A stretch of 64,000 bases of DNA from Phycisphaeraceae bacterium (GTDB taxonomy: Bacteria > Planctomycetota > Phycisphaerae > Phycisphaerales > Phycisphaeraceae), in assembly GCA_002716625.1 (NCBI GenBank), contig PBAS01000028.1, positions 1 to 64,000 on the forward strand. The letters are read 5' to 3'. The notes under the pieces are model-generated. The model was given only the letters and a program-made list of their open reading frames with translations. It was not told where the DNA came from and ran no database searches. Both the position numbers and the translations under genes were made by a program. Below, in pieces: positions 47,139-56,024 of this stretch; the stretch's first letter is position 1; every line of letters begins with the position of its first letter.

Positions 47139-48986
47139 GTGTTTATACGACCACCTTCTGAGAATCCCAGGGCAGGTTGCAACTGGTTAACGGACTGTTC
47201 ACTCGTGGTTAGGATGACTGCTGCGGTTGTGATTATCCTGGCCATAACCCTCGCAGGAGTATTCTGGTGGTCGGGGCACCAGCATCAGAAGTTGATCCAA
47301 GATCTTCGGTCACAGCAGGTGAAAACACTATCTAGTGACCTAGTACATACCTCCAAGGTGTTTCTAGGTGACGATAACCTCAGGCATGTTAAACAACTGG
47401 TTCGAGACTTTTCCGCCCGCCACCAACTTACCCAATGTCGATTGATTCTGCCTAATGGCGTCATCCTTGCGGATGCCCATGGGGCTTCTAGGGTGCAGGA
47501 TGTGTTACCAGATTCATGGCCTTCGGGACCATATACCCATTCAATTCCGGCCGAGGTTGATGATGGGACCGTTGATATTCAAGTTGCATTTGATGTGACG
47601 GGACGCGGACCAGTTGTTTTGCAAGTTTCTGCCCTGGTTACTGGCAACCAAAATTTAACCCTACAGGCTTTTTTCGGGTATGCGGGTATTATTATTATCG
47701 CAGTGTTTTCACTGCTTTTGTGGGGCCGGTATTTATTGGCACCCCTTCGCTCAATTGAAACAATTCGCCATGCATTGCTAGCACTAGACAGTGGAGAAAA
47801 GTCCTACAGTGTGCTTGCCATCCATAACCAGTCGACTCCGGAGGTGAATGGATGGAACAGGATCATTGGGGATATCTTAAAGCTTGAAGAAACTGCTATT
47901 GAAAGAAATAGCCAGCAATCACTTTTGGTGTCACGTAAGTCAACTGCGGGATTGGAAGGTGCCTGCGACGCAATGTGGCACGGTATCATCCTTCTCGATA
48001 ATAAAATGTGCGCCAGGTATGCTAATGGTGCTGCTGCTGTTCTACTGGGAATGGAGCGTGGTGAGATCATTAGCAATAAATTATCCACCTTTATTGCTCA
48101 GGAGGATATTCTAAAGGCGGTCAAGGAAACGATTGACGGTTCATCTCTGCACCGCAAAGTTTTTGAGCATCAGTTGCAATCCAATGATGCCGAGGCCGGA
48201 CAACTTCGCATAAGCGTTCGTCCTGTACGCAGAGAGGATCCGGGCTCGGTGATTATGATTATCGAGGACATCACGCAGTTGCGTGCTGCAGAAGATGCTC
48301 GCCATTCATTTATTGCACAGGCAACACATGAACTTCGCATGCCTTTGACCAACATATGTCTGTATGTCGAGGAAGCCCTAGGGAATGATGATACGAATCT
48401 AGAATTGCACGCCAAATGCCTAAACGTGATTAATCAGGAAGCTCATCGATTGGAACGCGTAGTTGGTGAGATGCTTTCAGTCGCGCAAATTGAATCCGGG
48501 GTCCTTGGAATTGAACGCGATGATGTGCCGATTGGTTCATTGATCAAAGAACTGGAAAATGACTACCAGGTACAGGCGCAAGAGAAGCAGATTCGGTTGA
48601 CTTTCCATCAATCGCCCAAACTGCCCACGCTCTATGGTGACCGGGATAAGATCGCATTAGCATTGCACAATCTTCTGGGTAACGCAATTAAATATACCAC
48701 GTCCAATGGCCAGGTTGATGTCCGAATTGATGGGGATGAAAACTTCTTTGCCGTGGTCATTGAGGATACGGGTATTGGGATTGATCCCAACGATTTAGAA
48801 CATATATTCGAAAAGTTTTATCGTGGAAAGGACGGTCGCATTTCGAAGATTGCCGGTTCGGGGCTCGGATTGGCGCTAGCCCGTGAAGTCATGAGGTTGC
48901 ACGGGGGTGATATTGTTGCTGAATCCAAAATAGATGAAGGCAGTAAATTTACCCTTACCATGCCGTTAAAAGCGGAGGTGGCATAA
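47139..48986 (+). CDS. Membrane sensor histidine kinase
   Basis: The 615-residue kinase has two membrane helices (about 25-46 and 178-198) around an outer sensor domain, then a HAMP-like linker, a PAS-like domain (about 275-375) and a kinase core. The phosphorylated residue is His397 in QATHELRMPLTN, and the ATP-binding domain shows HNLLGNAIKYT (N box), VIEDTGIGI (G1) and GSGLGLALAREVM (G2). The GTG start is supported by GGGGAG six bases before it. A later ATG at 47214 would cut 25 residues. The STAS and pilus genes follow directly, and no response regulator is next to it on this strand. Confidence 0.92.
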   Translation: MFIRPPSENPRAGCNWLTDCSLVVRMTAAVVIILAITLAGVFWWSGHQHQKLIQDLRSQQVKTLSSDLVHTSKVFLGDDNLRHVKQLVRDFSARHQLTQCRLILPNGVILADAHGASRVQDVLPDSWPSGPYTHSIPAEVDDGTVDIQVAFDVTGRGPVVLQVSALVTGNQNLTLQAFFGYAGIIIIAVFSLLLWGRYLLAPLRSIETIRHALLALDSGEKSYSVLAIHNQSTPEVNGWNRIIGDILKLEETAIERNSQQSLLVSRKSTAGLEGACDAMWHGIILLDNKMCARYANGAAAVLLGMERGEIISNKLSTFIAQEDILKAVKETIDGSSLHRKVFEHQLQSNDAEAGQLRISVRPVRREDPGSVIMIIEDITQLRAAEDARHSFIAQATHELRMPLTNICLYVEEALGNDDTNLELHAKCLNVINQEAHRLERVVGEMLSVAQIESGVLGIERDDVPIGSLIKELENDYQVQAQEKQIRLTFHQSPKLPTLYGDRDKIALALHNLLGNAIKYTTSNGQVDVRIDGDENFFAVVIEDTGIGIDPNDLEHIFEKFYRGKDGRISKIAGSGLGLALAREVMRLHGGDIVAESKIDEGSKFTLTMPLKAEVA

Positions 48987-48992
48987 AATATC

Positions 48993-49328
48993 ATGGAGAT
49001 ACAGGAACATCGCCATGGCGCGGTCGTTGTACTCAAGCCACTGGGACCACTTTGTCTGAATGATGCCGAGATATTCCGCCAGCGAATGTTCGAGGTCATG
49101 GCCAAAAGTCGTGGCCATTTTGTTATTGATGTGTCAGCCGTGCCCTACATCGACAGCCAGGGGCTCGAAGCCATGGTGGACACATCGGAAGTTCTGTCGC
49201 AAAGCGGCCAGTCATTCAAAGTATGCACCGTCAACAATACATTGCACGAGGTGTTGGCTTTGACGGGTTTTGCATCACATTTTGAATCATACGAGAAGGT
49301 GACTGATGCGGTGAGGAGTTTTCTGTGA
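48993..49328 (+). CDS. STAS-domain protein (anti-sigma factor antagonist-like)
   Basis: This single-domain protein of 111 residues has the STAS fold, as in SpoIIAA and RsbV. The signature VPYIDSQGLEAM places the phosphorylatable serine at residue 55. Such proteins bind partner kinases and release sigma factors or regulators depending on phosphorylation. It starts six bases after the kinase gene and its stop overlaps the gspE start (GTGA), so it is translationally tied to both. Confidence 0.9.
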   Translation: MEIQEHRHGAVVVLKPLGPLCLNDAEIFRQRMFEVMAKSRGHFVIDVSAVPYIDSQGLEAMVDTSEVLSQSGQSFKVCTVNNTLHEVLALTGFASHFESYEKVTDAVRSFL

Positions 49329-51088
49329 CCACCAAACGCCACACCACGAGAATAGGCGAGGCGCTGATTGAGCAGGGCGAGTTGTCGCAGGAACAACTCA
49401 ATGATGCGCTGGAACATCAGAAAAACACGGGTCGTCTGCTTGGTGAATTACTGGTTGAGCAAGGAACGATCACCAGTGCGACGCTGGTTCAGGCCTTGGC
49501 CAAGTGCCTCGCAGTTCGTGGTTGCCATCTGCGACACGGGCTGATCGATCCGGCGCTCATGACGTTGGTTGGTGAAGAAGAGGCCGAGCGCATGCTTGTG
49601 ATGCCGATGTTCCGCGTGCACGATACGTTGACGGTGGCGATGGCCGAGCCGCAGTCATTGCCGACCCTTGATCGGTTGCGGCGGTTGACTGGCTGCAAGA
49701 TTCGTCCTGTGCTTGCACTGGAACCCAATATTCGGGAGTTCATTGGTGAGTATGCTGGAGGCAATGCGAGTGTTGATTCATTCCTTGCCACGCTCACGGA
49801 TTCAGATGTCGAGGTTATTGATCGTGAAAAGGTAGATGAAGGACCAATCACCGACCTCGATCAAATGGTTGCTGACAGTCCGATCGTCAACCTTGTCAAT
49901 GTTGCGTTATTAACGGCCATTCGTGATGGTGCCAGTGATGTTCATATTGAACCGCAGAGCAAGGGGACACGGGTCCGGTATCGGATCGACGGTATTCTGC
50001 GTGACCTGATGAAGCCGCCTATGGGCATGCATGCGGCGATTGTGTCAAGGGTCAAGGTGATCGGCAAGATGGACATTGCCGAAAAACGCCTGCCCCAGGA
50101 AGGCCGCGTGCGAATTGTCGCAGAAAATCGTGAGATTGATTTGCGTATTTCAAGCATGCCCACGTTACTTGGCGAGAAATTGGTCATACGCCTTCTCGAT
50201 AAAGAAAATCTTAAAGTTTGCATGGAAGATCTTGGTTTTCGGATGGAGACACTGGCGGCATTCAAGGAGGTTCTCAACCAGCCCCACGGGTTGGTACTAG
50301 TGACGGGGCCAACGGGAAGTGGCAAAAGCACCACACTCTATTCGGCCCTTGATTTATTGCGAAGTTCGGAGACCAACATCCTGACAGTTGAGGATCCAGT
50401 GGAATATCAACTTGAGTTAGTCAATCAGATCCAGGTTCACGAGTCAATTGGGATGACCTTTGGACGAGCACTGCGCAGTATCTTGCGCCAGGACCCGGAT
50501 ATCATCATGGTTGGTGAGATTCGCGACGAGGAGACGGCTCGTATCGGTGTGCAAGCAGCATTGACTGGGCATCTAGTGTTGGCCACCTTGCATACAAACG
50601 ATGCAGCTGGTGCTGTTGCTCGCTTGCTTGACATGAACGTCGAGCCCTATCTGCTGGCCACCGCGCTGAATGGTGTTGTGGGGCAACGGCTGGCTCGTAC
50701 CATCTGTTCTAGTTGCCAGACGAAGTATTATCCGTCCGCGCGTGTATTACATGATGCCGGGTTGGATCATTCCAGAGGCAAGGTCTTTCTCAAAGGCAGT
50801 GGTTGTCAACAGTGCCACAACAGTGGTTATCTGGGTCGGATTGGTGTTTTGGAGTTCATGGCGATCACGCCGGAACTTCGTCGCATGATCCACCGGTCTG
50901 CTCCATCTCATGAGCTGCGTCGCCAAGTGCGTCAACAAGGAGGTCTCACGCTTCATGACGAGGGCGTACAGTTAGCGCTGGATAACAAGACATGCCTTGA
51001 AGAAATCTTGCGTGTTACCCAGTATGACGATGATCTTGGCATTGAAAACAGCACGTCACATGAAACAAAATCTCGGAGTGTGGCATGA
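49325..51088 (+). CDS. gspE: Type II secretion / type IV pilus assembly ATPase GspE/PilB with MshEN-like N-terminus
   Basis: The hexameric ATPase drives pilus or pseudopilus assembly from the cytosol. The N-terminus (about 8-60) carries two consecutive MshEN-like repeats, RIGEALIEQGELSQEQLNDA and LLGELLVEQGTITSATLVQA, a type known to bind cyclic di-GMP. The core has Walker A GPTGSGKSTT with Lys334, the Asp box VTGPTGSG/TVEDPVEYQ, Walker B LRSILRQDPDIIMVGEIRD (given in part), and the tetracysteine zinc site CSSC...CQQC. Its GTG start overlaps the STAS stop and its own stop overlaps gspF. Confidence 0.95.
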   Translation: MTTKRHTTRIGEALIEQGELSQEQLNDALEHQKNTGRLLGELLVEQGTITSATLVQALAKCLAVRGCHLRHGLIDPALMTLVGEEEAERMLVMPMFRVHDTLTVAMAEPQSLPTLDRLRRLTGCKIRPVLALEPNIREFIGEYAGGNASVDSFLATLTDSDVEVIDREKVDEGPITDLDQMVADSPIVNLVNVALLTAIRDGASDVHIEPQSKGTRVRYRIDGILRDLMKPPMGMHAAIVSRVKVIGKMDIAEKRLPQEGRVRIVAENREIDLRISSMPTLLGEKLVIRLLDKENLKVCMEDLGFRMETLAAFKEVLNQPHGLVLVTGPTGSGKSTTLYSALDLLRSSETNILTVEDPVEYQLELVNQIQVHESIGMTFGRALRSILRQDPDIIMVGEIRDEETARIGVQAALTGHLVLATLHTNDAAGAVARLLDMNVEPYLLATALNGVVGQRLARTICSSCQTKYYPSARVLHDAGLDHSRGKVFLKGSGCQQCHNSGYLGRIGVLEFMAITPELRRMIHRSAPSHELRRQVRQQGGLTLHDEGVQLALDNKTCLEEILRVTQYDDDLGIENSTSHETKSRSVA

Positions 51089-52317
51089 AGCTGGCGTATA
51101 CCGCATTTGATCAAATGGGTCGGGCTGTGACCGACCAGATTGAAGCCGTTAATGCGACTGAAGCAGGTGACCTTCTGCGGCGCCGCGGATTGTTTGTTAC
51201 AAAGATTGGCGGATCTAGTTCTGCTACGCAGACCACGAAGGTCCATCGCGGACCGGTGACCGGTCGGACACGGCGTCTTAAACAAATACAGGTGTTTACC
51301 CGGCAACTCTATGTTCTGGTGGCTTCGGGTACTTGCATTGTTGAAGCGATGGAAACTATCGAATTGCAGGTGAAGGATTATGTATGGCGTGGCGTGATTG
51401 GTGATGTACGCCGCAATGTTGAGGAAGGTTTAAGCCTGGCGGAGGCTATGGCCGCCCACCCCCACTACTTCGATGCGATTACCCGAAACTTGATTGCTGC
51501 TGGTGAATCGACTGGAAAGATGCCGGCAATGCTTGAGCGGCTATCGGTTCTCATTCAAAAACAAGTACAAGTGCGGTGTACGCTTGTGGGGGCCATGATT
51601 TATCCCGCCTTATTAATGGTTATCTCGGTTGTGGTGCTGGTGGCAATGATGTTTTTTGTTCTCCCCAACTTTGCGGGCATGTTTGCAAACCTAGATGTGG
51701 CACTTCCACCCACGACCCGGTTTCTCGTGGCCTTATCGGATCTCATGCGTGGGTACTGGTGGGCTCTGATTGTGGCTTCAATTGGAGTTGTGGTGGGCGC
51801 TTATGTCTGGTGTGGAACGCCATCAGGAAAAATTCTTATTGATACCCTGATTCTGAAAATTCCTTATATGCGAATCATCATGCGCGACTTTATGACGGCA
51901 CGAATTGCCCGTCTGCTTGGTTTGCTGCTTGGTAGCCATTTGCCACTTTTGGAAGTTCTGGGTTTGATCCGCCAGACAACCGTCAACTGTCATTATCAAC
52001 AGCTTGTTGTGAATGCGGAAGATGCAGTGACACGGGGAAACCCAATTAGCGCCGTCTTTGGTCGCAGTGATCTGATCACACCCTCGGTCCGTCAGGTTGT
52101 CAAGAGTGGTGAACATAGCGGACAGGTCGGCCCCTTACTTTTGAATATGGCAGATCTTATGGATGAAGAAAACGACATGTTTGTCAAATCAATCACTGGG
52201 ATTATTGAGCCAATCATTCTTGTTGTGTTGGGTCTGCTAGTTGGGTTTGTGGCCATCAGCATGTTTCTTCCACTTTTTGACTTAATGGGTGGCGCTACAG
52301 GAACGCCGGTAGGATGA
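51085..52317 (+). CDS. gspF: Inner-membrane platform protein GspF/PilC
   Basis: GspF is the polytopic platform of type II secretion and type IV pilus machines. The protein has the duplicated T2SSF domain: FTRQLYVLVASGTCIVEAME with the first helix group, and ARIARLLGLLLGSHLPLLE with the second. Membrane helices lie at about 170-195, 222-245 and 375-400. The first residues carry the usual small N-terminal domain (AYTAFDQMGRAV). Its ATG overlaps the gspE stop and its TGA overlaps the pilM start, both as ATGA. Confidence 0.94.
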   Translation: MKLAYTAFDQMGRAVTDQIEAVNATEAGDLLRRRGLFVTKIGGSSSATQTTKVHRGPVTGRTRRLKQIQVFTRQLYVLVASGTCIVEAMETIELQVKDYVWRGVIGDVRRNVEEGLSLAEAMAAHPHYFDAITRNLIAAGESTGKMPAMLERLSVLIQKQVQVRCTLVGAMIYPALLMVISVVVLVAMMFFVLPNFAGMFANLDVALPPTTRFLVALSDLMRGYWWALIVASIGVVVGAYVWCGTPSGKILIDTLILKIPYMRIIMRDFMTARIARLLGLLLGSHLPLLEVLGLIRQTTVNCHYQQLVVNAEDAVTRGNPISAVFGRSDLITPSVRQVVKSGEHSGQVGPLLLNMADLMDEENDMFVKSITGIIEPIILVVLGLLVGFVAISMFLPLFDLMGGATGTPVG

Positions 52318-53366
52318 ATATTTTGCACGCTAACCGAACACCGATTGGTCTTGATTTGGGTGACTGGTTTATCAAGGCTATTCAGCTTTCACGTGCCCAG
52401 GGAAAATGGCAGATTGCAGCTGCTTCAATTATTCCGCGGCTACGGCCGGGTGAGCCGATTGATCTCGCCGAAATTGAACGTCTAACGGATATACTGGATC
52501 GACAAGGATTCAGAGGCCGGCGTATTGTGACCGCACCAAGTGGAACCCAAGTGGCCTGTGAAGCCCTTGAGTTGCCGCCACGGGAATCAGGCGCTCCAAT
52601 CGAACAGATCGCACGAATGGAAATTGCGAGGTTGCAGCGACTAGAACCGGAATCGTTTGAAATCGCCCTGTGGGATATCCCCGGCTCCACCCGCAGTTCC
52701 TCATCTAGCACAGTGATGGCGACATCCTATGCGCACGAGAAGTCTGACGCTCTTATTAATTTGCTTGAATCATGTGGTTGGGTGGTTTTCGCCATTGATC
52801 TCAAAGCGTGGGCGTATGCTAGATGTGCGGCGCATGGTGCATTACCTCAGCCCGTAGCAGTTGTGGACTGTGGTGCTCATGCCACATCATTTGTTTTATT
52901 GGATCAAGGTAATGTTACGTATGAACGGACACTAAGTGAGATTTCTTTTGCTTCGCTGACGGACTTGATTTGCAAACAATTTAAAACAAATCAGTTGACA
53001 GCCGAATACCTAGTCCGTCAGATGTCAGAACCGATCTGCCAGGTAGATATGGATCGCCAAAAGGATGATCAGTGGTCAGAGTTACGTGCTATGGTGCAGG
53101 AGTTCGAAGAAAAACTTTCGGCACAACTTCAAGTATCATTGGATTATGTATCACGACGGTATGCCCGATTGAACCTGTGCCACATCCGATTGGTTGGCGG
53201 TGGTGCTTTGGTTGAAGACCTTGACCTGCGCCTGGGTAAACAGCTTGGTCTCACTGTAAAAAAGTTGACGCCAAGTGAGTTGTTTAAATATCAGCCTTGG
53301 ATTGGTCAGGCATGCCAAAGCCCAATACTCACTGCATCGCTTGGATTGGCACTTTACGAGTTGTAA
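52314..53366 (+). CDS. pilM: Pilus assembly protein PilM
   Basis: PilM is a cytoplasmic actin-like protein that binds the N-terminal tail of PilN. The actin-fold motifs are visible: phosphate 1 in IGLDLGDWFIKAIQL, and phosphate 2 in AVVDCGAHATSFVLL, then IRLVGGGALVEDL at the adenosine end. The length of 350 fits the family. The ATG overlaps the gspF stop, and the pilN gene follows within eight bases. Confidence 0.92.
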   Translation: MNILHANRTPIGLDLGDWFIKAIQLSRAQGKWQIAAASIIPRLRPGEPIDLAEIERLTDILDRQGFRGRRIVTAPSGTQVACEALELPPRESGAPIEQIARMEIARLQRLEPESFEIALWDIPGSTRSSSSSTVMATSYAHEKSDALINLLESCGWVVFAIDLKAWAYARCAAHGALPQPVAVVDCGAHATSFVLLDQGNVTYERTLSEISFASLTDLICKQFKTNQLTAEYLVRQMSEPICQVDMDRQKDDQWSELRAMVQEFEEKLSAQLQVSLDYVSRRYARLNLCHIRLVGGGALVEDLDLRLGKQLGLTVKKLTPSELFKYQPWIGQACQSPILTASLGLALYEL

Positions 53367-53373
53367 TCTAGAG

Positions 53374-53976
53374 ATGAACCGAATTAATCTTGTTCCTACA
53401 TACCGAATACATGCATCCACGCGTCGCTCGCAGATCCGGTTATGGTCGGTATTTGCTGCAGTCTACTGCTGTTTTATTTCGGTCATCGCGGTGGGAATGG
53501 CCGTGGCCTTCGACACGAAAAAAGATAGCTTGGTTGACGAGTTGACCCTTTTTGAATCGCAAATCAAGAGTGCCGAAGATGCCATCAGTTCACTTGCTCC
53601 AGTGCTGGATGATGCCATCCTGGCTTTGGCTGCGAGCAAGGCCGTTGCCAAGCAGCCTGATTGGAGTCAAGTGCTTGGGTTGATATCCAAGGCTCTGGGT
53701 GGTCAAAACATTGTCTTGCGTCGTTGCCAGCTAAAGCCGGCAATCGAGAATGGTGCCCAACCTCGGCAGCCAACTTATGGTGGCCCGGTTTTGTTGGTCC
53801 GCGGGTTGGGGCAGTCCCAGTCACATGTTTCAAATTTTGTTTTGGGCCTGGAACAACTGAGGCTCTTTGATCGTGTTGAAGTAGTTGCCAATAGGCGTGA
53901 ACCATTTTTAGGAGGTTATGCCGTAGGATTTGAACTGGAATGCCTATTCCATCACGAACCCGGAGGCTCGCCATGA
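53374..53976 (+). CDS. pilN: Pilus assembly protein PilN
   Basis: The 200-residue bitopic protein opens with MNRINLVPTYRI, the conserved tail that PilM binds (INLVPxxx). One membrane helix follows (about 28-50), then a coiled region and an outer ferredoxin-like domain with VLLVRGLGQSQSHVSNFV. The ATG at 53374 is chosen because it starts this conserved motif; an upstream frame from 53275 overlaps pilM. The stop overlaps the pilO start (ATGA). Confidence 0.9.
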   Translation: MNRINLVPTYRIHASTRRSQIRLWSVFAAVYCCFISVIAVGMAVAFDTKKDSLVDELTLFESQIKSAEDAISSLAPVLDDAILALAASKAVAKQPDWSQVLGLISKALGGQNIVLRRCQLKPAIENGAQPRQPTYGGPVLLVRGLGQSQSHVSNFVLGLEQLRLFDRVEVVANRREPFLGGYAVGFELECLFHHEPGGSP

Positions 53977-54542
53977 CCATTCAAAAACGGCAATTCTTTG
54001 GCAATTGGGGGGTCAACTCGGTTGGTTGTGGTGTCTGCTTGATATTTACCATAGGGGCCTATGTCGTTCTAATACATCCGTTTTGGCAGCACAACAGCGT
54101 GCATGCTCAGCAAAAACAACAACTATCGTCCTATTCTGTCAAGCTGCGCGAAAGAACAAATCATCTTGGTCATCTCCAGCATCGGTTAGATGGTGTCCGT
54201 CGTCACCTCAAGGCGGGTGCGTTGCAGTTGAAACCAGCATCCGTTATTAATCAGCACCTAGCAGCCTTAACTGACCTGGCGAATGAATATCATCTCAATG
54301 TCGGTACGATCCAGCCGGAATCAGCTATCCATAATCAGCAGTACGCCGCCGTACGAATCCGGCTGACTGCTAGTGGTGACTTCCCGAATTGCACTCGGTT
54401 CCTCCATGCCCTACACGTACAGTTTCCTGATACCAGTGTTTCGTCCTTCGATTTGGCTGGTGAACCACGAGCATCCGGTACGCCAGTTCGGTTTGAGATT
54501 GATTTAGAGTGGTACACCACCCCCACTGCTTCGACGCAATAG
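53973..54542 (+). CDS. pilO: Pilus assembly protein PilO-like
   Basis: The product of 189 residues has one N-terminal membrane helix (about 18-40), a coiled-coil segment (45-85) and an outer ferredoxin-like domain, the PilO pattern; the sequence is only weakly conserved. The ATG at 53973 overlaps the pilN stop as ATGA. Its place after PilM and PilN in the operon supports the call more than the sequence does. The domain end shows VRIRLTASGDFPNCTRFL and FEIDLEWYTT. Confidence 0.8.
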   Translation: MTIQKRQFFGNWGVNSVGCGVCLIFTIGAYVVLIHPFWQHNSVHAQQKQQLSSYSVKLRERTNHLGHLQHRLDGVRRHLKAGALQLKPASVINQHLAALTDLANEYHLNVGTIQPESAIHNQQYAAVRIRLTASGDFPNCTRFLHALHVQFPDTSVSSFDLAGEPRASGTPVRFEIDLEWYTTPTASTQ

Positions 54543-54707
54543 CGGTCAAATCCAGCATGATCAATAAATATAGTGAGGGTTTACAAGCTAGACGTCTTTA
54601 TTTGTCTCATCGTAGAATTGTGATTTGCCGGCTTTTCAGTGCCAATCAAATTTATTTAAAATTATGGTTTGCTTTGTCTCCGCTTATATCTTTTATTTGT
54701 TTCAGTA

Positions 54708-55262
54708 ATGCAAAAAGCTAAGAAGAAAATCTATTTTGCGATTCTTTCGATTGTTATGCCTGCACTGGCATTAGACAAGATGTTTTTCGGTGCATCGGAA
54801 CCAGCCGCGGCATCTGCTCAATCCTTTCAGGTCATGCAACCAGAGTTAGTGATTAGGGAGCCAGCAGTTATCGCCCAGACTCATCAAAGGTTAGATCCCA
54901 ATGTACTCCGGGCCGAGATTGCTAGCCGAATTGCCAAGACCGCGCAGGAAGAGCAGATCAACTTGGATCAACTGGCCGATGTGTTGGTGCCTGGTGATGA
55001 TTGGTTTCGGGGTGTTACCTCAGCTGGTCGAGGGGTAAGGTCATCCGTATCCGACCATCGGTTAACTGCGGGATATAAATTAACGGCGGTCATGGCTTCG
55101 TTGCGAGGCGGTATGGCCATGATCAATAATGAACTAGTTCAGATAGGGAACCTGGTGGATGGTCTGACACTGATTGCAGTAGGACCAAACTGGGCTGATT
55201 TGAAGACCGAGGCCGGGCAGGTTATGCGGATTGAAATGAATAGTGTGAAATTTACAAAGTAA
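54708..55262 (+). CDS. Membrane-anchored pilus or secretion accessory protein, PilP/GspB-like
   Basis: The 184-residue protein has a basic N-terminus (MQKAKKKIYF), one membrane helix (about 8-28), a long polar linker and a C-terminal beta-rich end with NNELVQIGNLVDGLTLIAV and VMRIEMNSV. This pattern of a small beta domain repeating a value ...G..v.G..v resembles the end of PilP and GspB/GspC, which links the inner-membrane PilNO complex to the secretin. The family match is weak; the operon position after PilO supports the role. About 165 AT-rich bases separate it from pilO, so it may have its own promoter. Confidence 0.6.
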   Translation: MQKAKKKIYFAILSIVMPALALDKMFFGASEPAAASAQSFQVMQPELVIREPAVIAQTHQRLDPNVLRAEIASRIAKTAQEEQINLDQLADVLVPGDDWFRGVTSAGRGVRSSVSDHRLTAGYKLTAVMASLRGGMAMINNELVQIGNLVDGLTLIAVGPNWADLKTEAGQVMRIEMNSVKFTK

Positions 55263-55398
55263 ATATCACCAATATATCTTCAACTTACAAGTGCACTATT
55301 AAGGTAAACCAAGGTTCCGTCGATCAAATTCAAGGTGCATGAAGATCATGGGGCGCCAGGTTACGATTATTCTAAAAATACAGGATGGAGAACAGCAA

Positions 55399-55884
55399 AT
55401 GAATTATTCACGTAAAACACGAGGTGGTGGCTTTAGTCTGCTTGAATTGGTGATCGTGGTCGTGATTATTGGGGTTATTTCAGCCATTGCGATTCCACGA
55501 ATGACACGTGGTGCATCCAATGCTGGTGCGACAGCATTGCGGGCGAATCTTGCAGTTCTCCGTAACGCAATCGAGATCTACCGAGCGGAACATCAAGGAG
55601 CGTTCCCTTCTGCAGAATCCTTCAAGCAACAGCTTACGATGTACACCAAGGCTGATGGTACTAATTGGAATGTGGCACCAGACACTGATACCGACAGGAT
55701 TTATGGCCCCTATATTCGAGCGGTACCGATGCTTCCGGTTGGGGCTAGGAAGAGTCAGGTTGGTGTTGCTGCAGCGGATGGGGCGCTTATTGGTTGGATT
55801 TACGATGAAGTGACTGGTGTGATCACCAGCAATACGACATCGCAGGAAGTTGACATCAACGGTGTACGATACGATTCCTACTAA
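55399..55884 (+). CDS. gspG: Type II secretion major pseudopilin GspG
   Basis: This 161-residue prepilin-like protein has the type III signal peptide MNYSRKTRGGGFSLLELVIV, with cleavage between Gly and Phe and glutamate at +5 (FSLLE), and a hydrophobic helix VVVIIGVISAIAIPRM. The globular part has the GspG feature of a calcium- or domain-like end with GPYIRAVPMLPVG and WIYDE. The ATG at 55399 has GGAG nine bases upstream; earlier starts (55339) precede the signal by 20 residues. A strong terminator follows. Confidence 0.9.
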   Translation: MNYSRKTRGGGFSLLELVIVVVIIGVISAIAIPRMTRGASNAGATALRANLAVLRNAIEIYRAEHQGAFPSAESFKQQLTMYTKADGTNWNVAPDTDTDRIYGPYIRAVPMLPVGARKSQVGVAAADGALIGWIYDEVTGVITSNTTSQEVDINGVRYDSY

Positions 55885-55971
55885 TATAAACACCACAACA
55901 TACTATTCGTCAGTTGTGGGGCGGAAAGCACCAGATATCATCTTTCAACTGACGATGAAAAAACAAGGATA

Positions 55972-56022
55972 AACTGCGACGTGATCGCTGCTCTCAGCAA
56001 TCAGGTCGCAGTTCTTTTTTTT
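55972..56022 (+). terminator. Intrinsic terminator after gspG
   Basis: A 9-bp perfect stem (AACTGCGAC and GTCGCAGTT) closes a 24-base loop and is followed by C and eight T. It lies about 90 bases after gspG. The next gene starts only three bases after the T tract. Confidence 0.8.
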
Positions 56023-56024
56023 AG

